NCBI GenBank assembly: GCA_026225945.1
Contig: JAMJFZ010001258.1
Span: 16,100,001-16,164,000 of the forward strand
Length of the DNA stretch: 64,000 nt
Direction: 5' to 3'
Source of the DNA: Cricetomys ansorgei
Lineage: Eukaryota > Chordata > Mammalia > Rodentia > Nesomyidae
Below the pieces are notes generated by a model. It did no database searches. It was not told where the DNA came from and was given only the letters and a program-made list of their open reading frames with translations. This document shows positions 1-53,329 of the stretch, one piece after another. Position numbers and translations under genes: made by a program. The first letter of the stretch is position 1. The number at the start of each line of letters is the position of its first letter.

Positions 1-201
1 CTGGGCTTTTTCCCTCTGGAGAGTTTCTAACTTTATTCAATAGAGAAACCCTGTTCTACAAGGTTGCTGTATGGATTTCCAGAATGACAGCACCATTTAT
101 TAAACCGTTTCCTCAACTTAAGTTTGAGGAAATTAAGTCCTTTGGGTTAGAGCAAGGGAGACTTGAAAAGAACATGATGAACCCACACAAGACAGTTTTT
201 A

Positions 202-41631
<41,430 letters not shown>

Positions 41632-41692
41632 CTTGATTTCCAAAGCACGTTTGTATCGAAGACTTCTATTCTGATCTTGTTTCTTCTTTACC

Positions 41693-41746
41693 CTATTCCT
41701 CAGAGAAAGCAGATGTTAAGGAAAAATGAGCTTTGCTCATTCTCAT
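41693..41746 (-). other. upstream ORF in Abcc2 leader (17 codons)
   Basis: Two in-frame ATGs, at 41746 (-115) and 41740 (-109), open a 17-codon frame ending in TAG at 41693. The peptide would start MRMSKAHFS. Human ABCC2 is reported to carry translation-modulating uORFs in about this place. The uORF acts only if transcription begins above it. Confidence 0.6.
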
Positions 41747-41769
41747 GTCCCAGTTAAAGGCAGTGCTCC

Positions 41770-41778
41770 TGACCTTCA
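41770..41778 (-). promoter_or_regulatory. nuclear receptor half-site (ERR/LRH-1 type)
   Basis: TGAAGGTCA on the sense strand fits the extended monomer site TNAAGGTCA used by ERR and LRH-1 type receptors. It lies about 140 nt above the ATG, between the uORF and the HNF1-like site. Functional use is inference. Confidence 0.4.
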
Positions 41779-41787
41779 CCCTAATAA

Positions 41788-41800
41788 CTTAATAGTTAAC
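41788..41800 (-). promoter_or_regulatory. HNF1-like site
   Basis: GTTAACTATTAAG on the sense strand matches 11 of 13 positions of the HNF1 palindrome GTTAATNATTAAC. It lies at about -157 to -169 from the ATG. HNF1 control of MRP2 promoters is reported, so this is a plausible liver/kidney/intestine activator site. Confidence 0.55.
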
Positions 41801-42044
41801 TTTGCTGGGTGAATGTTTAGGTCATCCGAATTGATAGACATGTGATTGTGAATCTCCAGATGCGGGAAGGTTACCAGTTCTCAAGAGTCCCTGCAGTGTG
41901 GCCAGATATAGAAGGGACCGATCAAAGGTGTTAGTGCAGCTGGCGAATCAGGAGCCTAGTACGAGTTTCTTCTCCTGAGTACAGTTACCTACAGAGCATC
42001 CGTACAGGGACATGCAGCCCTGCATGTGGAGTTTCACTTCTGTT

Positions 42045-42064
42045 CCAACTCTGTTAAGAGTTCA
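42045..42064 (-). promoter_or_regulatory. everted repeat ER-8 (CAR/PXR/FXR-type element)
   Basis: The sense strand reads TGAACT, 8 nt, AGTTGG: an everted repeat of nuclear-receptor half-sites with 8-nt spacing, about -414 to -433 from the ATG. Rat Mrp2 has a characterised ER-8 element for FXR, PXR and CAR at a similar distance. The second half-site has two mismatches to AGTTCA. Confidence 0.6.
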
Positions 42065-42254
42065 CAGAAATGTTAAATATCCATTCCTCTGAATTTTTTA
42101 ACTAAGAACATATAATAAGCATAAAACATGGTTTAAAATAATATAAACTTTATTTTAAAAGGTCAAGTTATATAAAAGAGCAAAAGCATTGTGAGCGAAT
42201 GAACATAATTTAGGCAATAAAGTGTTCATCTTAGCTGGAAAGATTGCATTTTTT

Positions 42255-42460
42255 ATTTTTCCATAATTATAAAGTATTATTTTATAATATTTAAAAGTAC
42301 ATAACATAAAATCTATCATCTTGACTAGTTTTAAGAATATAATTCAGCAGTGCTAAGAGGACTTATATTGTTAACCAACTTCTAGAACCTTTTACCTGGC
42401 AAAACTAAAATTCTACACCAACTCTGCATTGCCCCCTCTCTCCAGTAAGGCACATGGCAG
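42255..42460 (-). repeat. ancient L1M-like 3' end (antisense)
   Basis: aaaatctatcatcttgacta, ttcagcagtgctaagaggac and acctggcaaaactaaaattc match old L1 3' sequence. Confidence 0.55.
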
Positions 42461-42501
42461 TTTGGTGATAATGTAAACAAGTTAATGTATCCTGTCTTTA
42501 A

Positions 42502-42646
42502 ATTTTTTTTTGCTTCTTCGAGGTGGAGTTTCTCTGTGTAGCCCTGGCTGTCCTGGAACCACTCCATAGACCAGACTGGCCTCAAACTCTGTCTGCCTCT
42601 GCCTCTCTAGTGCTGGGATTAAAGGCGTGTGCCACCACTCCTGGCC
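42502..42646 (-). repeat. B1 SINE (antisense), promoter-proximal copy 1
   Basis: gagtttctctgtgtagccct through ggattaaaggcgtgtgccac; close to consensus, about 0.9 kb upstream of the ATG. Confidence 0.95.
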
Positions 42647-42671
42647 TTAATATATTCTTTAATATAGTCAT

Positions 42672-42807
42672 GTTTTTTGTTTTGTTTTGTTTTGGGGACA
42701 GGGTCTCACTGCATAGTCCTGACTGGAACTCACTGTGTAGTCCATGCTGGGCTAGAACTCACAGAGATGTTCCTGCCTCTGCTTCCTGAGCACCACCACA
42801 GCTGGCT
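42672..42807 (-). repeat. B1 SINE (antisense), promoter-proximal copy 2
   Basis: GGGACAGGGTCTCACTGCAT and gagcaccaccacagctggct; more diverged than its neighbour and in the same orientation. Confidence 0.85.
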
Positions 42808-43088
42808 TATATTCTTGTTTATTGAAATAAGACATTCTAAATGAGTTCCTCCATTCAACTTCAGAACTATGTTTGCATTTGTGTTGATAAGAAAAATAGT
42901 TCTACATAATCCTACAAATTATGATGCTTACATGTAAGTAGGCACGTCTTGGTATTCTTGACTTAGGATGTTCTGTGTTAAGATGACTTCCTTGTATATA
43001 GTAAATGTTTCCAAAGCAAAATGTCTAAAACTTTAGAAGATATTCAGCATATATCATATTTGCATTTTCTTTTTTTCTAGCAAAATGC

Positions 43089-43139
<51 letters not shown>
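43089..43139. repeat. (CA)25 microsatellite
   Basis: Uninterrupted CA run. Confidence 0.97.
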
Positions 43140-43141
<2 letters not shown>

Positions 43142-43142
<1 letters not shown>

Positions 43143-43943
43143 GGGCTTTGATACATTTGCCACAGTCCTGAGCTAGAAACAGTGGTACTCAACAGAGGCA
43201 GCTAAACTCAACAGACTCTGTGATAATTTACAGGGACCCAAGTGGGTATCCAGAGATGGTACCATTGAGGCTAGAACAATATCTGCTAGATCTTAGAAAG
43301 GTGCTGATTTCTGATGGGGGGATGGCACTTGCATGAAAAAGCTGGGTATGCCAATAAATGCAGGAAATGGTTGTGAGAAGATATGGCCGTGAAATTTTCA
43401 CAATTCTTCCCACAAGAAGAATTTATGTTCCCACTTTTTGAGCAATTGGATGTGCTTTGATCAGGGAAACATGACAGAAATGATGTTGCGTAAGTTACAA
43501 AGCCCAAACCCGAGTTCATGTAGCTTTCTTTCACTTTCACGCATTTCTTGAAATGTTATACTATGATGAGGACCTAACTACCAAAAGATTAGATAGCATG
43601 TGGAAAACAGATCAAATAGAGAGAGATTAGTAATTCATCTCAATGACTCTGGCTGTGGTCCAAGGTTGTAACTGACACCTTCCAAGATCATCCACCCCTT
43701 AGTTGACTTTCCAAATAAATGCTGACCTAAGGGTAATCTCGGGAAAGAGAATCAGAAGAATCACCCAATCAGCACACAGAATTATGAGAAATAGTAGTAT
43801 ATTGTTGTTTAAGCCAGCAAGCAATTAAGCTGCTCTTTTGCAGCAATATTTTTAATATCTTATAGTTTTTTTAATGCTGGTCATTGACCCTCTAAATCAT
43901 TTAAATGACCTATAGCCAACCCGGACATTAATTATTTTATTTT
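43142..43943. other. intergenic, unrecognised
   Basis: No gene or clear repeat. Confidence 0.5.
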
Positions 43944-44060
43944 TAGGACTGGTGAGATTGTTCAGGAGGTACTTGCTACCAAACACAACAACCTGAATTC
44001 AATTCCCGGGACCCATATGGCAATAGGAAAGCACTAACTCTAGCAAATTCTCCTCTGATC

Positions 44061-44107
<47 letters not shown>
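43944..44107 (+). repeat. B2/B3-like SINE with (CA)n tail
   Basis: ggactggtgagattgttcag and attcaattcccgggacccat, then (CA)22. Confidence 0.75.
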
Positions 44108-44109
<2 letters not shown>

Positions 44110-44429
44110 CATTAATAAGTGTGTTTTTATTATCATATGTTATTTGTACAATGCAAAAGTTTTCATCATGAGACTTTACAAGTACACACAATGTACTTTC
44201 TTCATAGTCAACCACCCTCCAGTTGTTTTTCTGTCCTTGCCTTCTCCAGATAGTTCCCTTGTTTCTTCAAATAGGACCCTTTCTACTTTCACGTTTTCAA
44301 AATTTTTAATCTTGATTTCATAAGATAAAACATGCAGTATTGTCTTATTTGAATAGGGGCGTGAGAGAGTGAACTCTCCCAAATTTAAAAGAAACACTTT
44401 TATGTTTTCCCCCATTTAGTATAATGTTG

Positions 44430-44730
44430 GCATCAGGTTGTTTAACTGTATGGTGGTATGGTATTTTTATTCATAAATTTCTTCTCAGATTTTATCATGA
44501 AAGGATATTGAATTTTGTCAGGGTCTTTTTCTTAACATCTATTAACATGATCAAGAGGTTTCTGTCCCTGAGTCTGTTTATACCTTGCATTACATTTACT
44601 GATTTGTGTATGTTGAAACTTCTTTGCATCTTTGGAATAATGCCAACTTAGTTATGGTATATGATTTATTACAGAATTTGGTTTGCAAGTGTCTAATTGA
44701 GAAAATTGTGTCTACATCTTTGTTGCTGTG
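44430..44730 (-). repeat. L1 ORF2 fragment (antisense)
   Basis: tttatcatgaaaggatattg, acatgatcaagaggtttctg and ttgtgtatgttgaaacttct match the complement of L1 reverse transcriptase coding DNA. It is degraded and non-coding. Confidence 0.75.
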
Positions 44731-44799
44731 TCTCTATCTGTTTTGACAATGAAGCAATACTGGCTCTAAATTTTGTTAGATTTTTTTCCTCTTGCAGTT

Positions 44800-44868
44800 A
44801 TAAGGACTGAACCAGGGTCCTGCTCATGCTAGACAAGTGCTCTACCAGGGTGCCACGCCCCATTAAAC
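44800..44868 (-). repeat. ID/tRNA-derived SINE fragment (antisense)
   Basis: aggactgaaccagggtcctg and gacaagtgctctaccagggt. Confidence 0.6.
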
Positions 44869-45629
44869 TGTTTTTAAAACAAGAACAGGTACATGGACTA
44901 GAATAGGAAGAGTACTTCTATGCTGTGTTGAAGTTCTGAACAAATTGATGATAGTGAGAGCCTGTGGGAATTAGATTATCATTCTTAATGGAGGTGCCTG
45001 CTTATTCATAGGCCAGTGAGTCCTGGAGGAACTTGGGTTATAATAAAAAGAAATAGAAGCTTAGCATTTTTCCTTTCTTTTTTTTTTTTTTTTAAAGGGT
45101 GTTAACACAGATGATTAGCAACAAGAGCAAAAGCGCTACCAAGCTAGTCCGATCTTACTTCCATGACAAATCACACATGGTTCATGAAGTTTTCTTTCCT
45201 GTTTTGGAATAGAAACCTTATTTAACTGCTATGACAAACGAACGAACTTTTGAATTTTATCCTCATCCTGACTATGAAGAAAGACAAACTCAACCTTCAG
45301 AACTATGAAAGGTTTGCTTTAAAAGGGCCAGGTTTTATCAATCTCTTAAATGGCTTTTGTTTCTCCGGTTCAGGGAAAAGGTTCGTAGTATCTCTGTGAT
45401 AGACAAGCTCACATATAGTGCCCATTCTCAGATTAAATTACCAGTCAAAGCACACTTGTACTGACATTCCTTTTGATACTCAAGCTTTAATTTTGTAGGA
45501 CTGATGTCATTAGGATGAACTGATCAGTTTTCTAATAAGTAGAAGGGAGTAAACTGCAAACTCAGACGCTCTTTAACATTCAGTATTTCAAAGTCGACAA
45601 TCTAATTATTGCTATTAAAATTATTGTCA

Positions 45630-45765
45630 GAGCTCGGTGGTGGTGGCAAACGCCTTTAATCCCAGCACTCAGAGACAGAGACAGGCAGATCTCTGTGAGT
45701 TCAAGGCCAGCCTGGTCTACTGTCTCCAGGACAGTCAGGGCTACACAGAGAAACCCAGTCTTGGA
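45630..45765 (+). repeat. B1 SINE
   Basis: GGTGGTGGCAAACGCCTTTA through cagggctacacagagaaacc. Confidence 0.95.
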
Positions 45766-45787
45766 TATATATATATATATATCCAAG
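45760..45787. repeat. perfect 28-bp palindrome at B1 tail
   Basis: CTTGG, then alternating AT, then CCAAG; every position pairs with its mirror partner. Confidence 0.95.
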
Positions 45788-45799
45788 GATATATATATC

Positions 45800-47330
45800 A
45801 TTCCATTCCACTGTTAAAACCAACATTTCCCAAAGTGTGTCAGGACTAAGCTAATCAGTAAGCGAACAGAAACAATTGCAACAGTTTAAATGCAGTATGA
45901 TTGGTACGACACTCAGCAACTCCTTATGTTCTGGAGCATAACCAAGAAATTGCTAAATCTTTTCAGTTAATTAAAATACTTTTAAATTACAAATTAAAGA
46001 ATGGTAGGAATATCCAGCTCTTTGCTCTTAGGATAGGAAAATCTAGAAGACATTAATCTTCACAATAGAATCTATAGACTTAAATATGCATTTAAGATAG
46101 AGCTAATGTAACAAAACTCTGGTTGGCCAGAATGCCCTGGCAAACTTTTAATAGCTCTAAGACTATGTCTATCCTTTTTTTTAAGGATAAAGTATTTTTT
46201 CAGTTGAAATCTGTGGGAAGTTCAAACAAATCTGACAGTTTTTCAAATGGAAAAGAAACAGATACCATTCTGGCCCCATGTTACTTCGAAGATAAAAAAC
46301 TCAGTTTGATATATAAAATCAGTTTAATGACTGTTATAAAACCTAATAATTAAATAAAACCTAATAATTAAAGCAAATGAGGTTACCATAGAGACTCCCA
46401 ATCTTCTTTCAGTATTTGACATCTCAGTAAATAGCATTTCTCTTACTTTGCTTTGGTGAAATATAGAACAAATTTTGTAAGATATAGAAGCATTGTAAAG
46501 AAACACTAAGAGAGTCTAAAGTTTGGGTTCTGGAATGCTAAATGCAATATATAAATGCAATATATAGCAGCTTCTTCATATTCCCTATACTGTAGTCTCC
46601 GTGTTACCTATATAGTAGTCTCTCTCAGAAAAAGATTAAAGTGTTAAAAGTTAAAAGTCATAAAGTGTTAATAAGATCCACTGGAGTAGACAAGTTTTCT
46701 ATACCAACAGAAGGAAGGTACAAATGAAGTTGGCATAAGACTCTGACCTGGCTTGAATTTTAATCTCAAGCTACTGCTATTCTCATTAAATCAAAAGAAA
46801 AAGGCAGGAATTATGTGAAAATCAATAATTCTCAGAAGTCTATCAGGAAAGACACACCAAAATTCTTTAATATAAAACCAAGTTATCAAGTTACGAAACA
46901 AAAGCTAAATCCACCTTGCTCAGCCCAGTTTTGTTGAAATACTTCAGCAAACCTGAAGCTAAGTATGCTTTCAATAAAACATGAACAAGAGAGAGGATAG
47001 TTGATTTTCTATTTTACCCCACAAAGTCCCTACAATTTATGAGATCCCTTACAAAAAAGTTTCCCAGCTCCTCAATTGAACTTTAGAAGTGACCAGAGAG
47101 CTGCACCAGCTTCCATCTCTGTAAGAGTGAGTGAGAAAGAAGAGAAACCCACATTAGATGGAGTTCTGAAGATTTAAACTCACTTCTGTCAAATTTCCAG
47201 GCCATGAGTGGGGCTGGCACAGCAGCTTAGAATCTACAGCAGCAGCCAGACACAGCACCCTGAGCTCTTCTGCTGCTCGAGACTAGCAAATGCCAAGAAT
47301 AGTAGGCACATGTTAGTGTAAGTTTATCAA
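45800..47330. other. intergenic, unrecognised
   Basis: AT-rich single-copy-looking sequence with no gene seen. Confidence 0.45.
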
Positions 47331-47334
47331 AACC

Positions 47335-47545
47335 TATAGAATACATAAAACCAAAAGGAATGTAAACTGAGTTTTGTGGAATATTACTCTACGATTATAG
47401 AGTCATTAAATAAAACAATCACAATAATGGATGTTGGAACTGAAACGGGGGGCTGTCCATGTACAGGAACAGAGTTTATGGAAAATCTCTGTATCTTTAG
47501 CTCAACTTTTCTGTGAACTAAAACTACTCTAAAAGCAAAAATTTA
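47335..47545 (+). repeat. ancient L1-like 3' end
   Basis: ggaactgaaacggggggctg and actaaaactactctaaaagc resemble old mammalian L1 3' ends. Confidence 0.5.
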
Positions 47546-47654
47546 AAAAACAAGTAGCAGAACAAATGTGTTACTTCTTTTTGATAAAAAGTATATATTT
47601 ATAGATTCAAACAATTTGACTATTGTTACAAATGAGATGGTTTCTATTTGTGTT

Positions 47655-47857
47655 TTATTTATTTTTATGTATCAGTGTTTTGCCCACATGTATATGTGCA
47701 CTGTAGGCATGTCTGGTGTCACAGAGGCTACAAGGTGTTGGAATCCCTGGAACTGGAGTTACAGATGGTAGTTAGCCAACATGTAGGTGCTGGGACTTGA
47801 ACCTGAGTCTTCTGGAAGAGCAGCCAGTGCTTGTAACCTCTAAGCATCTCTCCAGCC
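47655..47857 (-). repeat. B2 SINE (antisense)
   Basis: It ends taagcatctctccagcctct; gggacttgaacctgagtctt is internal. Confidence 0.88.
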
Positions 47858-47865
47858 TCTTGTTA

Positions 47866-47990
47866 GTTTTTTAAGACAGGATCTTATGTAGCTCAGGCTG
47901 GCCTCAAACTCACTATGTATCAAGGCTAGACTTGAACTCCTTATCTTCCAGATTCAATATTCCAAGTATCAGCCACTATGCTTGGCTTTC
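47866..47990 (-). repeat. old B1-related SINE (antisense)
   Basis: aagacaggatcttatgtagc and aggctggcctcaaactcact, directly beside the B2. Confidence 0.75.
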
Positions 47991-48624
47991 AAATGAACTA
48001 CTGATAGTAGCTTTTCTTGTGGGGGTGGTGAGAAAATCAGGCTTCTGAGACTTGCTTTTTATGTTGTACATCGAAAGCCAGAGAATGAATAGCAAAGCTT
48101 TTATAGCCTAAAATAGATTTTATGAGAACTTATAGAAGTTATAGCAAAACCATTATCTGTAAACCTCTGGAATCTCTGAGAATAGTAAAAGTATTGTAAG
48201 ACTGAATGACAGTATTTTCAACAGGAAGGGATAGAAAGATGATTTAAACAAATTGCACATAAGAAAGTCTGACTAACTACTGGAAAGAACTAGAATGGTT
48301 TGTTAAGTAAAGAGTGTTTGGGGAATTAAAAAAGATGATAACTAAGAATCAGAATAAATACCTTAAGAACAAACATATAACCTTAGTTTTTTTTCCTCTG
48401 TGAGTTTATTAAATAATCAGCAGGCATGTAACATGAGCTCAACAAGACATTTGACAAAACATATGATTTCTGAATTGTTTAAGATTAGAATATATTACAT
48501 GGATCTTTGGTTGAACAATTACACGTTCAAAGAAATTAACAGAATGAAGTAACAGGTATTCAAGAGGCTCTGTTAGAAGCTCTCATCACCCTCATTGTTT
48601 GTAAACTTTGTATTAATTACTATT

Positions 48625-48808
48625 ATTGTGTATGAGAGGTGTGTGTTGTGCAAACATGTGCATGCCACAGCATAGATATAGTGGAGGTCAGAGGACAACT
48701 GTTAAGAGTTTGTCCTCTCCCTCCACTGTGAGTTCTGAGGACTGAACTCAGGTCAGCAGGTTTGTATGGCAAACACTTTTATCCTCTGAGCCGTCTTACC
48801 AGTCCACC
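48625..48808 (-). repeat. B2/B3 SINE (antisense)
   Basis: gaggactgaactcaggtcag and ctgagccgtcttaccagtcc. Confidence 0.75.
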
Positions 48809-48894
48809 TTCACCATCTTCATCAACGGCTTACAGGCATTAAGAAAACTTGTATTTAGTGGATATCTATAACATGACAGCACCATTACAATGTT

Positions 48895-49000
48895 CTTTGC
48901 TATGATTTTTGGATAGTCTCTCTATGTAGCTCAAACTGGCCTCCTGCCTTAGCCTTCTGTGTGCTGAAATAACAGGTATGCACCGTTATGTCTGGCCATT
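48895..49000 (-). repeat. old B1-related SINE (antisense)
   Basis: tctctatgtagctcaaactg and aataacaggtatgcaccgtt. Confidence 0.6.
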
Positions 49001-50375
49001 ATAGATTTCTTAAACAATAAATCCATTTTTACATTAGGCACTTTTTTTTGTCTCCTTTAATTCTTTCAATAATTCTATAAGGTAGGTGCCTGTATTCTTG
49101 TTTTACCAGTTAGGAATCTGGGATCCAGAAAGGTTAAGAGAATTATTCTACACCCAACAAGTTACAAAGAGTAATGTTCTAGATCTACATGGCAGAAATG
49201 ACAAAAAGTCTCTTTCTACTCCCAAATGAGGTAGGGGATACAAGAAAGGGTATCTACTTTGGGGAGAAGTTTCAATTAGAAAATCTGTAAGGTTTTATGA
49301 TTCAATGAATATAAAATTTACACAAAAGACAAAAGTAGTGTGATAATTTCCTTTACCTGGAGACAAACACCGGATTTTCTAAAATCACAAACTCCTAGGA
49401 CCGTGAAGATGTGGTGTAAGTCCAACAAATGCAAAAATTTGGGAATGTTCCTATTCTAGCAAGTGAGGCTTTTTATTTACTTAATGAATTTTCTCCTTTG
49501 TAAGAGCGGCCACTCGTATTTAAAGGCTGTACTATAAAGGACTATAAGATATAATAAAGGAGTCAGAAAGTTGGTCTTATGTAAAAGGATTTCTCCTAAT
49601 GCCTTTTCTTTTTCAATTTTAGAGATGCAATCAAGGATTTTATCTGGGCTAGGCAAGGGCTCTCTGTCACCCAGCTATAACCCCACCCCACAAGTCTTCC
49701 CTTATGTGCCTCAAAAAAAAATCTTTTAATAGATCAGTGTGAACATATATTTTAAAAAGCCTTTTCAGCATAATATTTCAGCCATCACAGTGATGTATAC
49801 GGCAACAGTAGTCACATAAGATTCTGTTGTCTACTGATGTAGCTATGCTAATTTGTGTGACTTTTGCAATGAAATTTCCTCATAACACATTTCTTATCTT
49901 TGTTGTTAAGTGATGCGCCACTATAATTAATCATAAACCTACAATCAAGCAACAGGAAATGTTTACTCATAATGACTCAGGAGAAAACTGTAGTATACTA
50001 TTGATACTTACCAAGCAAAATCTGATTAATAAGTTATTAACTGAATAAATTAGCAAAGAACTTTTTAAAAAGTTACAGAAGTTCAATAGTCAAAGAATTG
50101 TACACTCTTGGTTAATGATTAGAGATATAATTAAGGCAGGCTTTTTTTTCTCTTGTGTAATACTCAGACACCCAGAGTAAAGTGGCATCAGTAAAAAGAT
50201 TGTTTTTGCCTTTGTATTTTAAATTTTAGCATAGTAATTCAAGTACCTAGACAAAAATTAAAATTTTTGATTATAAAATAGCAAAACAAATTTTTGCATC
50301 AAAGGCAATGTGAATATTTTCATACTGCTAAAATGACAATTGTTTTGTTTTGGTTTTTGTGTTAGAATACCCAGG
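49001..50375. other. intergenic, largely unrecognised
   Basis: An ID-like antisense fragment lies near 49620-49692 (ggctaggcaagggctctctg). Otherwise nothing recognised. Confidence 0.4.
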
Positions 50376-50380
50376 AACCA

Positions 50381-50475
50381 AGGGCTAGGGTGTAGCTCAG
50401 TGGCGAAGCACTTACCTAGTATGTGCAAGACCCTGAGTTTTAAGTCCGGCACTTTAAACAACAAACAAACAAATC
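50381..50475 (+). repeat. ID SINE
   Basis: ggtgtagctcagtggcgaag and caagaccctgagttttaagt, with an ACAAACAAAC tail. Confidence 0.8.
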
Positions 50476-50727
50476 CATGGATCAAAGGAAGGTATACAAG
50501 TAATAATTAACATTTATTTTAATATTTTTACTATGAAATTATTTTCCTTTTAATTACTAAAACCTAGAATATAGTAAAATTCGTTCTGAAGGATAAATTG
50601 CAAAGAACATACTTAAATAATAAATGAACTCATTAAATCAGACTTAAAGTCAACCAAAAAAAAAAGGTAATTACTAAAATAAAGTTTATGTAGCTTTTAA
50701 ATTCATACTTTCAAAAATTATAAAAAT

Positions 50728-50912
50728 TGGTCCAGCAAGTGGGTAAACATGCTTGCCACAAAAGCCTGACCACCTGTTCATTCCCTGGAGTCCACCTGGT
50801 CAAAGACGAGCCCCAACTTCACAAAGGTTGTCCTTTGATCTGTACATGCATGTCATGGCACAGGGGTATGTGCGCGTGCACACAATTAAAATAATAAAAA
50901 TGATAAGAGTTA
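50728..50912 (+). repeat. B3-like SINE
   Basis: gtccagcaagtgggtaaaca and cccctggagtcc-like B2/B3 sequence with an ATAAAAAT tail. Confidence 0.55.
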
Positions 50913-51119
50913 CCAAGGGCACAGAATCAAATCCCTAGTAGATTCAAAGAATAAAGTTCTGCTTAGATTTGTGGGTCTGGTGGGGAGGGGTTGTTGTTTG
51001 TTTGAGAGACTTACTGTGTAAGTAAGAGATCTTCCTTTGTTTGGGAGTCTTACTGTGTAACGCAAACTAGCTGGAACTTCTAATCTTCAGGCCTCAGCCT
51101 CCTGTGAGTGCTGAGATTA

Positions 51120-52285
51120 CAAGCAGCTTTTAACCTTTGATCTACTAGACAGAATGGAATGTTCTTTGGACAGCAAGATATCAACATAGAAAAGCAATAA
51201 TTTTTTAGATCTTTACTTCACACTATGCCATAAAATATAATCTTGACAAATCACAACACAACAGAAACAGACTAGCATAAAAGATGTACAGAAGAAGAGA
51301 AGATACTCGTCTGAGTTGTGAAAAAAAGGGAGGGTAACATAGGAAATGGGAAAAAAGAATTCTATTATCTTTAAAAAGGGAATTTCTAAAACAAATGTTG
51401 ATATATATATACATGGCATTCTTATATACAGCTGATGACTAGACAGTCATGTGAATTGACAACATGAAAATGGCCAAATTAGTGGACTCAAGAAAATTTG
51501 CTACACAAATATCTTTAAGCGTATTGCCGAGACTATAAAATACTTACGTGTTTACATATGTCTATATATATGTGTAGAAAATTTGCAAGTACTTTGAAGG
51601 TCTTCCAATTAGTAATTTTAAGGGGTTTGAACTAAGAGGCCCATATTTTATTTAAACAATACCTGAAAATCTATAATTTAATTTTTAAATCTTTTACTAT
51701 GGAGGTTGCATCTAAAGAGCAGCATGTACAGTGTGAGCATACAAATTTGGGCTAAAAAATGCTGTTCTCAAAATCGTGATTTTTGACAGGAAAGACAACT
51801 GTGTTGTAACATCACTTACTTAATAGATTGTGTTTCTCCATGACCTCTAAAGATGGGAAAGACTATCACCTCAGTATCTTGTGACTCGACCCTTGAGAAT
51901 GAGTTACAAAACAGGCAAACAGGATGACTTCTGAGCAATTTCAGGGATAAAGTACATTCTCTGAGAGGCAGACTTAAATGCAGAGTGGCTTCAACAAACT
52001 CCAATGAACCAGGAAGGCCTTTGAACTCATTCAAACCGAGAGACTTTATCCTACTAGCAAGATTGCATTTCCAAAGACAAGTTATCTCTTGCAAATTATT
52101 GACATACTACCCAGTTTTAGTTTTCTCGTTCCTTAGCAATGGCTGGACTGGGAGCTCACTGATTTTTCCATTAGTTTAGGGCCCTTTCAAAGGGTCAAAG
52201 TGGTTTGGATGAGAAATATTTGTTGATTTAAAATACTAAAACCCTGAGAAAGTACATTTCACAGAATTAATTCCATACCCCTCCT
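51120..52285. other. intergenic, unrecognised
   Basis: No family match among the short open frames. No classified repeat. Confidence 0.45.
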
Positions 52286-52288
52286 TGA

Positions 52289-52289
52289 T

Positions 52290-52324
<35 letters not shown>
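52289..52324. repeat. (GT)n microsatellite
   Basis: About 18 GT copies. Confidence 0.95.
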
Positions 52325-52325
<1 letters not shown>

Positions 52326-52550
52326 CTTTTGTGTGTGTCAGCTTTACTCTTAAATAAGTGTGAGATGACTGTAATAGCTTCAGGACTCAAATCCAGATAT
52401 AACATACATTGAAGAGAAAGGCCCATCTTTAGAAGATCTTCCAGAAGTAGAAGCAAACTTTCTGGCATCCTCAGTGACACAGGTCCTTCCATCACGTCCT
52501 TATTGAGGACTGAGGAAATGAGGCCTATCTCTGAACCTGGGTCTGAGGCC

Positions 52551-52600
52551 AGCCTGCTCCAGCCTCCTCCAGCCTCCTCCAGCCTCCTCCAGCCTCCTCC
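52551..52600. repeat. 10-bp tandem repeat x5
   Basis: AGCCTCCTCC is repeated four times exactly, preceded by AGCCTGCTCC. Confidence 0.97.
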
Positions 52601-53329
52601 AAGGCACTGACACTTCATGAGAAGGATTGAGAAACGTTTTGTTCTAGTACAGACTCAGGATAATATGGGAACAAATTCTATCCACTTTCATATCAGAAAA
52701 GGATTTAAAGTGTTTTTTAATACATAAAATATAACAAAAATACAAATGAAAAAAGATAGAAAAGATCAAACAAGGGACAAGCCAATTGTGCAAAAATTAC
52801 TCTTTCTGCTTCTGTCTAAATAAGCGCTTCCAATACAGCTCTGCTGTTCTCATCAGACAATGAAACAACAGAAATTTAGTTAATTTAATTAATCAAGCTT
52901 TATTTGGTTACAAGTACAGAGATCCAAATCAAATTGGCATTAAAAAAAAAATTCTACATCTAATAGAAAAGTAGATGACTGAATCTAGCTTTAGAGAGAC
53001 GGGTCTAGAGGCTCAATGTCTTCACAATATTTCTCTTTCAGTTTCATTTTCTGTGCTTTTCTCATTTGCCAGTAAAGATGACCACAAACTTTTGGTCTCA
53101 TAGTCAGTAATCCCACAGGGCAAGGCACTGAGGGAGAATCCTTTTTGATAGTTCCAGAAAAGGATCTTTGGTAGGAAGGTATAACTAAATAATAATATAT
53201 TAAATATTTGGTTTTGTTGCTTATGGGTTTTTATAGATGCCTTTCAAAATATAAAGAGTATTTTTAAAAATGAGGATATGGGTTACTTGGCTGTTTGCCG
53301 TTTGAATCTGGGGTCAGAACTTATTTAAA

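Larger units (their letters stand above)
41632..42070 (-). promoter_or_regulatory. Abcc2: Abcc2 5'-UTR and proximal promoter
   Basis: This is the sequence directly upstream of the start codon. The segment GTCTTCGATACAAACG resembles the human ABCC2 5'-UTR around the well-known -24C position; the matching C here is at 41658 (-27). I see no TATA box or GC box close to the gene. The transcription start cannot be fixed from sequence. Three liver-type binding sites and a uORF, listed separately, fit a hepatocyte promoter. Confidence 0.7.
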
